64,000 bases of DNA, from contig PABB01000068.1 of NCBI GenBank assembly GCA_002702655.1, positions 1-64,000 on the forward strand, in the 5' to 3' direction. This DNA is from Planctomycetaceae bacterium (GTDB taxonomy: Bacteria > Planctomycetota > Planctomycetia > Pirellulales > Lacipirellulaceae). Of this stretch, positions 46,084-54,439 are shown in pieces (position 1 is the first letter of the stretch; each line of letters begins with the position of its first letter). The notes under the pieces were generated by a model, which ran no database searches, was not told where the DNA came from, and worked only from the letters and a program-made list of their open reading frames with translations. A program made the translations under genes and the position numbers.

Positions 46084-46575
46084 ATGCGATTCTGCCTGTT
46101 GGACCGTATCTGCTCGTACGCGCCGGGGGCGTCGCTCACAGCCATCAAGAATGTGTCGCTGGCCGAGGAATACCTCGCCGACCATTTCCCCGAATTCCCC
46201 GTGCTGCCGGGCGTGTTCATGCTGGAAGCCGGGACCCAGGCGGCCGCATGGTTGCTGCGGCTCACCGACGACTATGCCCAAAGCGTGATCACGTTGGCCG
46301 AGGCCCGCGCGGTCAAGTACGCCGACTTTGTGGCGCCCGGGCACACGCTGCATATGACCGTCACGCTGGCGAAGCGCGACGAGGGCCGCGCCACGTTCAA
46401 GTTTCAGGGCCAAGTCGACGGCCGCACTTGCGTGAGCGGTCGATTGGTCCTTGAGTGCGGAAACCTGGCCGACGACAATCCCGAACTGGCCGCGCTCGAC
46501 GGACGCATGATCGCCAAGATGCGCGAGCTGGCGCCCGCTCTGCTGCAGCGGGGCGCCACGGCCGCCGCGTCGTGA
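46084..46575 (+). CDS. 3-hydroxyacyl-ACP dehydratase (FabZ-like), first of cluster
   Basis: The 163-residue hot-dog-fold protein has the active-site helix context ADHFPEFPVLPGVFMLEAGTQ, with His near residue 33 and Glu near 48, as in FabZ/FabA. Its start at 46084 (MRFCLLDRICSYAPG) is the only good ATG. It opens a four-gene cluster with an acyl carrier protein, a second dehydratase and a ketosynthase. The arrangement suggests a dedicated acyl-chain pathway rather than general fatty acid synthesis. The C-terminal tail beyond about residue 145 is of unknown role. Confidence 0.88.
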   Translation: MRFCLLDRICSYAPGASLTAIKNVSLAEEYLADHFPEFPVLPGVFMLEAGTQAAAWLLRLTDDYAQSVITLAEARAVKYADFVAPGHTLHMTVTLAKRDEGRATFKFQGQVDGRTCVSGRLVLECGNLADDNPELAALDGRMIAKMRELAPALLQRGATAAAS

Positions 46576-46685
46576 GCCAGCGGCCAAGGACGCCACAAAA
46601 CAAACCGAACGCGGCGGTGGCCGCGAAGAATTCAACAGTTGCCCGCTGTGGCAGCCAAAACACCACTCTCGGAGGACGAAGTAGC

Positions 46686-47075
46686 ATGCCCTCGAATGAA
46701 GAAGTTTTTGCCAAGGTGCAAGAAGCGTTGGTCGACGCCCTGGGCGTTGACGAAGAAGACGTGACCCCGGAGGCCACGTTGCAGGGCGATTTGGACGCCG
46801 AGTCGATCGACTTTCTCGATATCGTGTTCCGTCTGGAAAAGGCGTTCGACATCAAGATCGAGCGCGGCGAGCTGTTCCCCCAGGACATCTTGGAGAACAC
46901 CGACTACGTGCAGGACGGCAAAGTCAACGCCGAGGGGATCGCCAAGCTCAAGGAACGGATGCCGTTTGCCAATCTCGACGAATTCGAGAAGAGCCCCGTC
47001 GTGACGAACCTGTCGCAGCAGCTCACCGTGCAGGACATGTGCAACTTCGTCGAGCACAAGATCGCGCAGAAGTGA
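46686..47075 (+). CDS. Long acyl carrier protein of the cluster
   Basis: This 129-residue protein begins with a standard acyl carrier domain (residues 5-80) in which LDAESIDFLD supplies the phosphopantetheine serine (Ser40). It continues for about 45 residues with an extra helical segment (NLSQQLTVQDMCNFVEHKIA). Ordinary ACPs have about 78 residues. GGAGG lies about ten bases before the ATG at 46686. Position between two dehydratases marks it as the carrier of this cluster; the extension might bind its partners. Confidence 0.88.
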   Translation: MPSNEEVFAKVQEALVDALGVDEEDVTPEATLQGDLDAESIDFLDIVFRLEKAFDIKIERGELFPQDILENTDYVQDGKVNAEGIAKLKERMPFANLDEFEKSPVVTNLSQQLTVQDMCNFVEHKIAQK

Positions 47076-47084
47076 TTGCGGGGC

Positions 47085-47215
47085 GGTCGGCTGTCGGCTC
47101 TCGGCTGTCGGCCCGCTGAATTTGTCCGCCACGCCTCCCCAGTGCGCTCGCCGCAGCTGCGACCGTTCACCCCTACCCGTTTGGCTGATAGCTGACAGCC
47201 GCTAGCCGACAGCCT
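47085..47215. repeat. Imperfect inverted repeats between ACP and second dehydratase
   Basis: GTCGGCTGTCGGC-type sequence near 47087-47116 is complementary in part to GCTGACAGCCGCTAGCCGACAGCC near 47185-47214. This family of imperfect hairpins recurs in other spacers of the window (near 34890, 43940 and 47757). Confidence 0.55.
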
Positions 47216-47221
47216 GCCCCC

Positions 47222-47749
47222 ATGCGCTGGTTCTGGTTCGATCGATATACCGAATTCGTCAGCGGCTCGCATGCCGTGGCCGTGAAGAACGTGTCACTGG
47301 CCGAGGCGCATCTGCACGACCATTTTGTCGGCTATCCGATCATGCCCAACTCGCTGGTCACCGAGGGGATCGCCCAAGCGGGCGGCATCCTGGTCAGCGA
47401 GCACTACGGTTTCAGCGAACTGGTCGTGCTGGGCAAGGTGTCCAAAGCCGTCTACCACGGCCGCGTGCTGCCCGGCGAGCAGCTCACCTACCGCGTGCAG
47501 GCCACGGCCCTACGGCCCGACGGGGCCGGCGTGACGGCGACCGCCCATGTCGGCGATCGCCTGCACGGCGAGGCGGAGCTGTTTTTCGCCCGCCTGGGCG
47601 AGGACAGCCCCGTGGCCAACGGATCGCGCTTGTTTCGCCCGACCGATTTGCGACACTGGTTGCAGTTGGTCGGCGTCTTCGAGGTCGGGGTGAAAGCCGA
47701 CGGCTCGCCCTTGCGGCAAGGCGACTACCCGCTGAGCGAAAACGACTGA
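47222..47749 (+). CDS. 3-hydroxyacyl-ACP dehydratase-like protein, second of cluster
   Basis: The 175-residue hot-dog protein has the FabZ/FabA-type helix DHFVGYPIMPNSLVTEGIAQAGG, giving the His and Glu needed for dehydration. It shares the family with the first dehydratase but differs in detail (NSL in place of GVF), so the two may act on different chain states or partner in a heterodimer. The start at 47222 (MRWFWFDRYTEF) is good. An imperfect inverted repeat lies on either side of it. Confidence 0.86.
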   Translation: MRWFWFDRYTEFVSGSHAVAVKNVSLAEAHLHDHFVGYPIMPNSLVTEGIAQAGGILVSEHYGFSELVVLGKVSKAVYHGRVLPGEQLTYRVQATALRPDGAGVTATAHVGDRLHGEAELFFARLGEDSPVANGSRLFRPTDLRHWLQLVGVFEVGVKADGSPLRQGDYPLSEND

Positions 47750-47756
47750 TTGCTGT

Positions 47757-47886
47757 TGGTCAGTTGTCCGTGGTCCGTTGTCAGTTGTCGGCTGGAAACG
47801 CCCGATTGCGCGCCACGGCGGCTCCGATGACGCCCCGCTGACCACGGCCAACGAACCTCCTGACTACGCACAACTGGCAACTAACC
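47757..47886. repeat. Imperfect inverted repeats between second dehydratase and ketosynthase
   Basis: TGGTCAGTTGTCCGTGGTCC near 47757-47776 and CAACTGGCAACTAACCACGGA near 47870-47890 are partly complementary. No gene fits in the 150-base spacer, so it holds only this repeat and the ribosome-binding region. Confidence 0.5.
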
Positions 47887-47899
47887 ACGGACCTCCATC

Positions 47900-49174
47900 A
47901 TGCGTCGTCGCGTCGTTGTCACCGGAATTGGATGCGTCACTCCTCTGGGACATACGCCCGAGGAGTTGTGGCAGAATTTGCTGGCCGGCAAGAGCGGCGT
48001 CGCCAAAACGACGCTGATGGACGCCAGCTCGTTTCCGACGAAGATCTCGGCGGAGGTGAAAGACTGGTCAATCGCGTCGGTGGGCGAGGATGCCGACGTG
48101 TGGGCCAAGCGGAGCCGCCACACCAACTTCGCCGCGGGCGCCGCCAAGCAGGCCGTCGCCGACGCGGGCCTGGGCGACGACGTCGAGCCGACGCGGTTTG
48201 GCATCTACACCGGCGCCGGCGAGGGGCAGCAAGACTTCGAGCGGTTCGGCCGGATGATGGTCGCCGCCACGGCCGACGGCGAATTCTCGCTCAAAAAGTT
48301 CATCGAGGCCGGCCTGGAGATTCTCGACCCCAAGGCCGAGCTGGAGCAGGAACCCAATCTGCCCTCCAGCTACTTGGCCGGCATGTTCAACGCCCAGGGC
48401 CCCAACGCGAATTGCCTGACGGCGTGCGCCGCCAGCAGCCAGGCCATTGGCGAGGCGACCGAAATCATTCGCCGCGGCGAAGCCGACGTGATGCTGTCCG
48501 GGGGCGCCCACAGCATGATTCACCCGTTTGGCCTGACGGGCTTCAACCTGCTGACCGCGCTGTCGACGCGCAACGATGAACCCGAGCGGGCCAGCCGGCC
48601 GTTCGACGCCAAGCGCGACGGCTTCGTGCTGGGCGAGGGCGGGGCGATGGTCGTGCTGGAGGAGTACGAGCGGGCCAAGGCTCGCGGCGCCAACATCTAC
48701 GGCGAGATCGCCGGCTACGGCACGACCGCCGACGCGTTCCGCATTACCGACACGCACCCCGAGGGCCGCGGCGCGACCAGTTGCATCCAAATGGCGCTGG
48801 CCGACGCCGGCATGAACGGCGAGGCGATCCACTACATCAACGCCCATGGGACCAGCACCACGGTCAACGACAAAGTCGAAACGCTGGCGATCCGCAAATC
48901 GTTCGGCGAGTTGGCTGACAAGATCCCGGTCAGCAGCACCAAGAGCATGACCGGCCACCTGATCGCCGCGGCGGGGGCCACGGAACTCATCATTTGCCTG
49001 CTCGCGCTCCGCGACGGCATCGTCCCGCCGACGATCAACTACGAGAACCCCGACCCGAACTGCGATTTGGACTACGTGCCCAACAAGGCCCGCGAACACG
49101 CGTGCAAGACGGTGCTGTCGAACAGCTTCGGGTTCGGCGGGCAGAATATTACGTTGATTGCGACTGCGGTGTGA
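47900..49174 (+). CDS. Beta-ketoacyl-ACP synthase (FabF/KAS II-like)
   Basis: This condensing enzyme adds two carbons to an ACP-bound acyl chain. The 424 residues have the thiolase fold with nucleophile Cys in CLTACAASSQAIG (near residue 178), and the two catalytic His in NAHGTSTTVND (near 315) and KSMTGHLIAAAG (near 353). The C-terminal SFGFGGQNI is typical of FabF. It completes the dehydratase, ACP, dehydratase, ketosynthase cluster. Its sequence is close to general KAS II proteins, so a role in normal fatty acid synthesis cannot be excluded. Confidence 0.93.
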   Translation: MRRRVVVTGIGCVTPLGHTPEELWQNLLAGKSGVAKTTLMDASSFPTKISAEVKDWSIASVGEDADVWAKRSRHTNFAAGAAKQAVADAGLGDDVEPTRFGIYTGAGEGQQDFERFGRMMVAATADGEFSLKKFIEAGLEILDPKAELEQEPNLPSSYLAGMFNAQGPNANCLTACAASSQAIGEATEIIRRGEADVMLSGGAHSMIHPFGLTGFNLLTALSTRNDEPERASRPFDAKRDGFVLGEGGAMVVLEEYERAKARGANIYGEIAGYGTTADAFRITDTHPEGRGATSCIQMALADAGMNGEAIHYINAHGTSTTVNDKVETLAIRKSFGELADKIPVSSTKSMTGHLIAAAGATELIICLLALRDGIVPPTINYENPDPNCDLDYVPNKAREHACKTVLSNSFGFGGQNITLIATAV

Positions 49175-49275
49175 GTGGGTTGTAGTTGTTTGGCATCTTC
49201 TAACGACTGCGCTCGGCATTTCCTGGTCGCATAAGTCATGTCGAACTGAGATTTCGACTGAGGAGGTCGTCAGCC

Positions 49276-49662
49276 GTGTGGCCGTTCTCATGGCTTCGCA
49301 GGCCCTCGCGCGAGCCACTCGGCGAGCCGCCTGATTGGATGGTAGAAGAGGTGCAACGGCGAACAGGCAGGTCGCTCCAGGAGTGCCGGCGAATCCTCAG
49401 TTGCCCCACCCTCGATGAGTATTGGAGGCTGACCGGCGACGGCCCCAACGATCTCGACGAGCGCGACCCGGCAGAGTCTGACTCGAGCTTGGCCCCGTAC
49501 CTGCTGCGTGCGACACTGGAAACGGAACGAAAGGTCGGCCCGGACGGAGACATCGGGTACTGTTTCGCGTACTGGGACCGCAAGAAACGCATCCTTCGCG
49601 AGCAATACGGTGTCCACTGGCGGACTCCGGCCGAAATGAACCCAGAGACGTTTTACGACTAG
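49276..49662 (+). CDS. Small hypothetical protein
   Basis: The 128-residue protein starts at a GTG preceded by a strong AGGAGG nine bases upstream, which makes expression credible. It is Arg/Glu/Trp-rich (WMVEEVQRRTGRSLQECRRIL, then EKHREQYGVHW-like parts) and likely folds as a small mixed alpha-beta domain. No motif or signal peptide is visible. The gene follows the ketosynthase by about 100 bases on the same strand, but the gap and the RBS suggest independence. Confidence 0.6.
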   Translation: MWPFSWLRRPSREPLGEPPDWMVEEVQRRTGRSLQECRRILSCPTLDEYWRLTGDGPNDLDERDPAESDSSLAPYLLRATLETERKVGPDGDIGYCFAYWDRKKRILREQYGVHWRTPAEMNPETFYD

Positions 49663-49702
49663 GCAATAACGCAGCGCGGTGATCCCGTTCCTCAGGCTCG
49701 GC

Positions 49703-50318
49703 AGGGCCGACAGGTTATAGCCAGGTTTGTCATGGATTGGACATGACTGAAACGGCCGTGATAGACAGCGTGAACAAAGAAAAAGAACAAGCACGCCGAA
49801 CAACGACAACTCATGCTGAGGCGTGTTCAACGCGTCGAACATTCTCTTGGCCCATTGCGCTCGCCATTGGATGGATCGCCGTGCTTTTCTTTCTCTTGCC
49901 TGCCGTGTCCTACACGAGTCGCACGCCTGCCGGCACGTTTCAGTGGCTAAAGACGTCCACGACAGTCGCGTCGGTCGCCGCGGGAATGACGCTGTTGCTC
50001 CGGCCCAGTTGGAGGCGCCTGCCCGTAACGCTTCCCGCCGTAGCGTTTCTTGCTTGGCTGCAATCGACGGCGTGGACTCGCCTTCCGTAGCCGTGATTGC
50101 AGTCTGCCCCACACCAGGCCCCGAAGGGCCGGCAGGTTGTAGCCAGGTCCGCCAGGGCCTGAAAATGACGGCCAGCACAAACCGCGCAGCCCCGGCAGGG
50201 GCGACATGATGCATTGACTTCAACTCATACCGCCCCTGCCGGGGCTTGCGTTCGTTGCCAATCGAAGAACCGGGCCCTGGCGGGCCCGGCTACAAGATGC
50301 CGCCCCTCACGGGGCTTT
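49703..50318. repeat. Cluster of GC-rich repeat units
   Basis: Unit 1 (49703-49726) and unit 2 (50125-50148) share a 24-base core like GGCAGGTTGTAGCCAGGT with two differences. A third, reversed unit lies at about 50270-50318. A perfect 16-base inverted repeat (AGCCCCGGCAGGGGCG and complement) sits at 50188-50203 and 50231-50246. The small membrane gene lies between units 1 and 2. Confidence 0.7.
49743..50090 (+). CDS. Small predicted membrane protein
   Basis: The 115-residue frame contains a clear membrane segment (PIALAIGWIAVLFFLLPAV) and a second hydrophobic stretch (TTVASVAAGMTLLL, then LPAVAFLAWLQS). It starts at the ATG at 49743 (MTETAVIDS); a TTG six bases earlier is also in frame. No family is recognised. 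It stands alone between two palindromic repeat units, so its reality is less certain than the neighbours. Confidence 0.5.
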   Translation: MTETAVIDSVNKEKEQARRTTTTHAEACSTRRTFSWPIALAIGWIAVLFFLLPAVSYTSRTPAGTFQWLKTSTTVASVAAGMTLLLRPSWRRLPVTLPAVAFLAWLQSTAWTRLP

Positions 50319-50677
50319 TGCGCTATGTTGCATCTGTGACGCGACATTTTGCGGCCCGCTGGACGCAATCGGGTGACCATGCAGGCTCCCCAGGGGACGC
50401 GCGGCGAACTGGGCAATCCAGCCAAGACGGGAGAATCGGCGGCCGGCTGATTTTTTGGGGTTCTTTGCCCCAAGGGCGCAAAACAGCTTGCCGCCAGCCG
50501 TCCGGCTTCTAGACTGACTGACGTGGAGTGCACGCCGAGGCGCTTCGCAATTTCCCGCCGCTACTTTCATTTTTCAGTGCCGCCCATTCCCGATTGAATT
50601 GCGCCGCGTTGCTGCGCGCGTGCATCCACAAGCTACACTGTCCTATTGGGACTCGGCCTGCACGCGAGGGACTTGCC
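50319..50677. other. Gene-free stretch
   Basis: This gap of about 360 bases holds no recognised gene. Frames on both strands are short or of skewed composition. A palindromic unit ends near 50318. Confidence 0.5.
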
Positions 50678-50983
50678 ATGTTGACCTCGACAGTCGTCCG
50701 CGCGGATTCGAAATTCTTAGGCACAGGGCAATTTCTGTGCGTCGACGTGCGGTTTCGCACCAACGCTCAACTCGACGAACTGATTCGCGCACTCACCGAG
50801 TTGCGGGACAGCGAAGACACGGACACCTCGGCCGTGATCGTGCAGGACGGCAGCGGCGGGCGCGACGGCAAAGAAGCCGAGATCACGTTCCATCGGGCCG
50901 AGATCGACGCGCCCGACGAGGAGTCGCTGGTGGCGGACGCCAAGCAATGGCTGACCGAATCGGCGCGGCTGATTAGAAAGTAG
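50678..50983 (+). CDS. Small hypothetical protein
   Basis: The 101-residue protein starts at the ATG at 50678 (MLTSTVVRADSKF) and appears to have a mixed alpha-beta fold: strands FLCVDVRF and AVIVQDGSGG, and helices ELIRALTELRD and DAKQWLTESARLIRK. No signal peptide or membrane segment is visible. The upstream frame to 50528 has a different composition. I do not recognise a family. The coding look is decent but no RBS stands out. Confidence 0.6.
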   Translation: MLTSTVVRADSKFLGTGQFLCVDVRFRTNAQLDELIRALTELRDSEDTDTSAVIVQDGSGGRDGKEAEITFHRAEIDAPDEESLVADAKQWLTESARLIRK

Positions 50984-51170
50984 CGTCGCCCCCAAGGCGC
51001 CGCCGCTCCGGTCAGAACCGTGGCACCTCTTGCTGGGCGACGATCCGACTGTCGCCCTTGTCCTGCGACCTGCTGCGTCCAAATTGCGCAGCAAAAAAGC
51101 CAGCCGCCTGGCGTGCGAATCCGTGCACGAAGGGCGGCTGGCTTGCGAGCGTCCCTGCTCGCATGTGTCG

Positions 51171-51265
51171 CGGTGACCAGTTATCAGTTACCAGATACCA
51201 GTGAGTCATTGGCGACGCGTTTCTGCTCCGCACCGATCACTGGTCACCGGTCTCTGATCACTCAC
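51171..51265. repeat. Imperfect inverted repeat downstream of the lipoprotein gene
   Basis: GGTGACCAGTTATCAGTTACCAG and CACTGGTCACCGGTCTCTGATCAC-type arms flank about 40 bases. It belongs to the same loose family of TCAGTTATC-type spacers seen near 47757. It sits just after the stop of the minus-strand lipoprotein gene. Confidence 0.5.
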
Positions 51266-51267
51266 TC

Positions 51268-51771
51268 TCAGTACGGTCCAATCGACGGCGGGTTGCACAT
51301 CAGGAAGTCGCGCGGGCCGCGGACGGTGTAGTACGGATAGGCAACCTGACCCGTCGGCGGGCCGGCGTTGTAGGCGGGGTACTCGGGGTAGCCGCCGCGG
51401 TGCGGACAGAAGCCGCTGGCGATGCCCTGCACAGTGCACATGCAGCGACCGTCCATGGCGCCCAACCGCTTGCGTCCCGAACGCTTGGAGTCGCAACTGC
51501 TGCAGCTGCCGCCGTCGTCGCAACCGCACCCTGGTTCGCAGGAGCAGTAGTCGTCTTCGCAGCCACAGCCGACTTCGCAGCCGCAGTCGACGTCGCAGCC
51601 GGTTTCGCACGAGCACGGCCGGCAAGCCCCACGGAACAGCGTTGGCCGCGGAGCATTCTGCGACGTGGCCACGTGACACGGGGTGCAGCCTTTGCCGCCC
51701 AGAACCCCAGAACCGGCGCAACCCGTGGCCAACAGGCACACGATCCCCGCCAATGCGATGCATTGTCTCAT
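51268..51771 (-). CDS. Cysteine-rich lipoprotein
   Basis: The 167-residue protein starts with a lipobox signal (CLLATGCAG) and is predicted to be lipid-anchored. Its central third (about residues 45-95) is packed with CxC and CxxxC pairs, including CSCETGCDVDCGCEVGCGC and CSCEPGCGC. This may bind metal or form many disulfides. The rest is Gly/Pro/Tyr-rich (GYPEYPAYNAGPP). It has no relative I can name. It is divergent from rex across a 353-base gap. Confidence 0.75.
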   Translation of the reverse strand: MRQCIALAGIVCLLATGCAGSGVLGGKGCTPCHVATSQNAPRPTLFRGACRPCSCETGCDVDCGCEVGCGCEDDYCSCEPGCGCDDGGSCSSCDSKRSGRKRLGAMDGRCMCTVQGIASGFCPHRGGYPEYPAYNAGPPTGQVAYPYYTVRGPRDFLMCNPPSIGPY

Positions 51772-52124
51772 CCGATTATCCCCCCTGTGAGATCAGCGTC
51801 GGCGGCAGAGCCGACGGCGTCCGCGGCCGGCCGTCGGGGCCGGGCGAACTTCGTGGGTTGCGGCCGGGTCCAATCCCCCGGCGCGTCTGGTAGCAAACCC
51901 GCACAACTGGTATCGGCGGCAGAATCGGCAGAATCCAACAAATCGGTTCGCTGCGGGGCTGAACGCCTCCGGGGCAATCTGACTTGCTGGCGACCGCAGC
52001 ATGATTTAGAGTGAGGGCAGCTTGCCGCGGTTTATCACAAGTCGTGCTACCGTTTCATCTTCCGTCAATTCCACCGCACGTCCACTCGTCTCGACCCGGC
52101 GCTCCGCGCCGACGCTCTTGCCAG
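51772..52124. other. Divergent spacer between the lipoprotein and rex
   Basis: This 353-base gap contains the promoters of both genes. No palindrome family member or open frame with domain character was seen. An in-frame extension of rex to 52011 is rejected. Confidence 0.5.
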
Positions 52125-52802
52125 ATGAGTTCACCGAAGCCCACCTCCGCGCGCAGCGACGGCGGCGGCGTGCCTGCGGCCGTCGTCAACCGGCTAAGCA
52201 TGTACTTGCGGGAGCTGCGGCACCTGCTGGCGGACGGCAACCAGACGATCAGCAGCAGCCAGCTCGGGCAGCGATTGGGATTCACCGATGCGCAGGTGCG
52301 CAAGGATCTGGCCCACTTTGGCCAGTTCGGCCACCCCGGCATTGGGTACCGGTGTGAGGAATTGGTCGACATTATCCGCCGCATCCTGGGCACCGACCGG
52401 CAATGGAACGTGTGCCTCGTCGGCGTCGGCAACCTGGGTCAGGCACTTCTCGGCTACAAAGGCTTCGCGTCGCAGGGATTCAAAATCGTGGCCGCGTTTG
52501 ACGCTGACGCCGCCAAACACGGTCAGACGTACGAAGGCGTGCTGGTCTACCCGGCCGAAGCGCTGGCCGACGAGATCCAGCGGCAACAGATCGAGCTGGG
52601 CATCATCGCCGTGCCCGCCCAAGCAGCGCAAGCGGCGGCCGACCGCCTGGTAGCGGCAGGGGTCTCGGGGATTCTGAACTTTGCCCCCGTGACCGTGTCC
52701 GTTCCCCCGGGCGTGAGCAAAGTGGGCGTGGACCTGGCCCGAGAGCTGGAGCAGGTCACCTTCACGGTCGTCAGCCGGCTACGGGCCGCCGCAGAATCGT
52801 GA
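52125..52802 (+). CDS. rex: Redox-sensing transcriptional repressor Rex
   Basis: Rex is a dimeric repressor that senses the NADH/NAD+ ratio. The 225-residue protein has an N-terminal winged helix (RLSMYLRELRHLLADGN, then LGFTDAQVRKDLAHFGQFG) and a C-terminal Rossmann domain with the dinucleotide motif VGVGNLGQALLG (about residue 105). The start at 52125 (MSSPKPTSARSDGG) avoids a longer upstream frame that lacks homology. It is followed by tRNA-Gln after about 140 bases. Its operon target in this organism is not visible here. Confidence 0.93.
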   Translation: MSSPKPTSARSDGGGVPAAVVNRLSMYLRELRHLLADGNQTISSSQLGQRLGFTDAQVRKDLAHFGQFGHPGIGYRCEELVDIIRRILGTDRQWNVCLVGVGNLGQALLGYKGFASQGFKIVAAFDADAAKHGQTYEGVLVYPAEALADEIQRQQIELGIIAVPAQAAQAAADRLVAAGVSGILNFAPVTVSVPPGVSKVGVDLARELEQVTFTVVSRLRAAAES

Positions 52803-52943
52803 CCCCCAACCGTCGCTTCAGGTTGACGGCGGGGCCTTTTCGCGGTTCGGCTGGTGGCGTAAACTTGCACCCCGGCAGCAGTTGCAGCGGTCCTGCGACA
52901 GCTGCCGCAGCGACCCCAGGTCGGGCGTCAGCGCGCCTGCCAC

Positions 52944-53014
52944 TACCCCGTGGTGTAATGGTAACACTAGGGATTTTGATTCCCTCATTCCAGGTTCGAG
53001 TCCTGGCGGGGTAG
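52944..53014 (+). tRNA. tRNA-Gln (anticodon TTG)
   Basis: The 71-base sequence folds as a normal cloverleaf. The acceptor stem pairs TACCCCG with CGGGGTA, the discriminator base is G, the anticodon stem GGGA/TCCC encloses a loop with TTG (TTTTGAT), and the T-arm is CCAGG-TTCGAGT-CCTGG. The CCA end is not encoded. It lies between rex and a CysQ-like gene and is transcribed in the same direction. Confidence 0.96.
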
Positions 53015-53134
53015 CTTTCCCACCGCGGCCCAATCACCTGCGGGCCGCATTCGCCGCCTGTTTGCCTGTGCGGTCTTGGCTTGTTCGAGCCCGGACCCCG
53101 CAGCGCGTCGTCCTGCCGATTTGTTGAGGCCGCC

Positions 53135-54133
53135 GTGTCGTTTCCGTTTGATTCTGCTCCCGCTGCATTCGCTGCGGCCGCGGTGCGCGAGGCCGCCCAG
53201 CTCGTCCGCCGCGTGCAGGCCGAGATGGTCACCGACGCAATCAGCAAAGAAGACAAGTCGCCGGTCACGGTGGCCGACTTCGCCGCCCAAGCGTTGGTCG
53301 CCTATCGGCTGAGGGAGTGGGATTCGTCCGCCGCGCTGGTGGGCGAGGAGAGTGCCGTCGCCCTGCGTGAACCCGCGGCCCGCGGCACGCTGGAGCAGAT
53401 CACGCAATTCGTGGCCAGCGTCGTGCCGGAGGCCACCAGCGACGCGGTGTGCGAGTGGATCGATCGCGGCGACGCCGATCCGCCGGCGGAGTTCTGGACC
53501 CTGGACCCGGTGGACGGCACCAAGGGTTTTCTGCGCGGCGATCAATACGCGGTGGCGTTCGCGCTGATTCGCGACGGCGTCGTGCAAGTCGGCGCACTGG
53601 GATGCCCGGAGTTGGAAGGCGCCTCGTCGCCGGCCAAGGGGGGCGCCGGGACGGTGATCGTTGCCGTCCGCGGCGAGGGTGCGTTCGCCCAGCCGCTGGA
53701 CGATCCCAACGCCGAGTGGAAACGGTTGCACGTGGCCGATGTGGCCGATCCCGCGAACGCCCGCATGCTCCGCTCGGTCGAGAAGGCACACACCGACACG
53801 GGCGGCATTGGCGAGTTGGTAGCCAGCTTGGGCGTGACGGCCGATCCCGTGCCGCTGGACAGCCAAGCCAAATACTCCGTGCTGGCCGCCGGCGGGGGCG
53901 ACGTGCTGTTGCGGCTGCTCTCGCCCAGTCGGCCCGACTACCGTGAGAAGATCTGGGATCAGGCGGCCGGTTCGATCGTGGTCGAAGAAGCCGGCGGCCG
54001 CGTCTCGGACCTGGACGGCAAGCCGCTGGACTTCTCGCACGGCCGGACCCTGGCGACCAACCGCGGCGTGCTGGCCACCAACGGCAAACTGCACGACGCG
54101 TTTCTGGCTGGCCTGAAAGCCATCGGCGCGTAG
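53135..54133 (+). CDS. CysQ-like 3'(2'),5'-bisphosphate nucleotidase family protein
   Basis: The 332-residue protein is a lithium-sensitive phosphatase of the inositol monophosphatase superfamily. The start is the GTG at 53135 (VSFPFDSAP) behind a GAGG. The metal-binding motifs are present: VGEESA (near residue 70), LDPVDGTKGFL (near 130), and WDQAAGSIVVEEAGG near 275. The closest relatives hydrolyse PAP or PAPS, removing the by-product of sulfate assimilation. Inositol monophosphatase activity is the alternative. Confidence 0.92.
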   Translation: MSFPFDSAPAAFAAAAVREAAQLVRRVQAEMVTDAISKEDKSPVTVADFAAQALVAYRLREWDSSAALVGEESAVALREPAARGTLEQITQFVASVVPEATSDAVCEWIDRGDADPPAEFWTLDPVDGTKGFLRGDQYAVAFALIRDGVVQVGALGCPELEGASSPAKGGAGTVIVAVRGEGAFAQPLDDPNAEWKRLHVADVADPANARMLRSVEKAHTDTGGIGELVASLGVTADPVPLDSQAKYSVLAAGGGDVLLRLLSPSRPDYREKIWDQAAGSIVVEEAGGRVSDLDGKPLDFSHGRTLATNRGVLATNGKLHDAFLAGLKAIGA

Positions 54134-54439
54134 CGGCGACGGGACGGTCGCCGTCGGAATTCGCTCCCCAGTGGCCGGGCCGCTGCGCGGACTGCTATGC
54201 AGCTGGTGGGCCCTAATCACCGACTCCGGCCCGCGTAGCGGCCCGGCTAGGGGTCGTCGTTTCTGGGCGAATTCTCCTGGGCGTTCCGACTTTTCGGCGA
54301 ACCGTTCTCGCCGCGCGTAACACTCGCCTCGTCTCCCCGCTTGGTGACGTACGTGGCGCCCGTCGACCGACGGCGCCGTGATCGCTCACACCGCCGCGTT
54401 TCGCGGCGAAGGAACACGAAAATTGGGGAGACGCACACA
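54134..54439. other. Spacer before the MddA-like gene
   Basis: This gap of about 306 bases holds no recognised gene. The frame open from 54341 to the next gene is Arg-rich and lacks homology, so the start of the following gene is placed at 54440. Confidence 0.5.
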
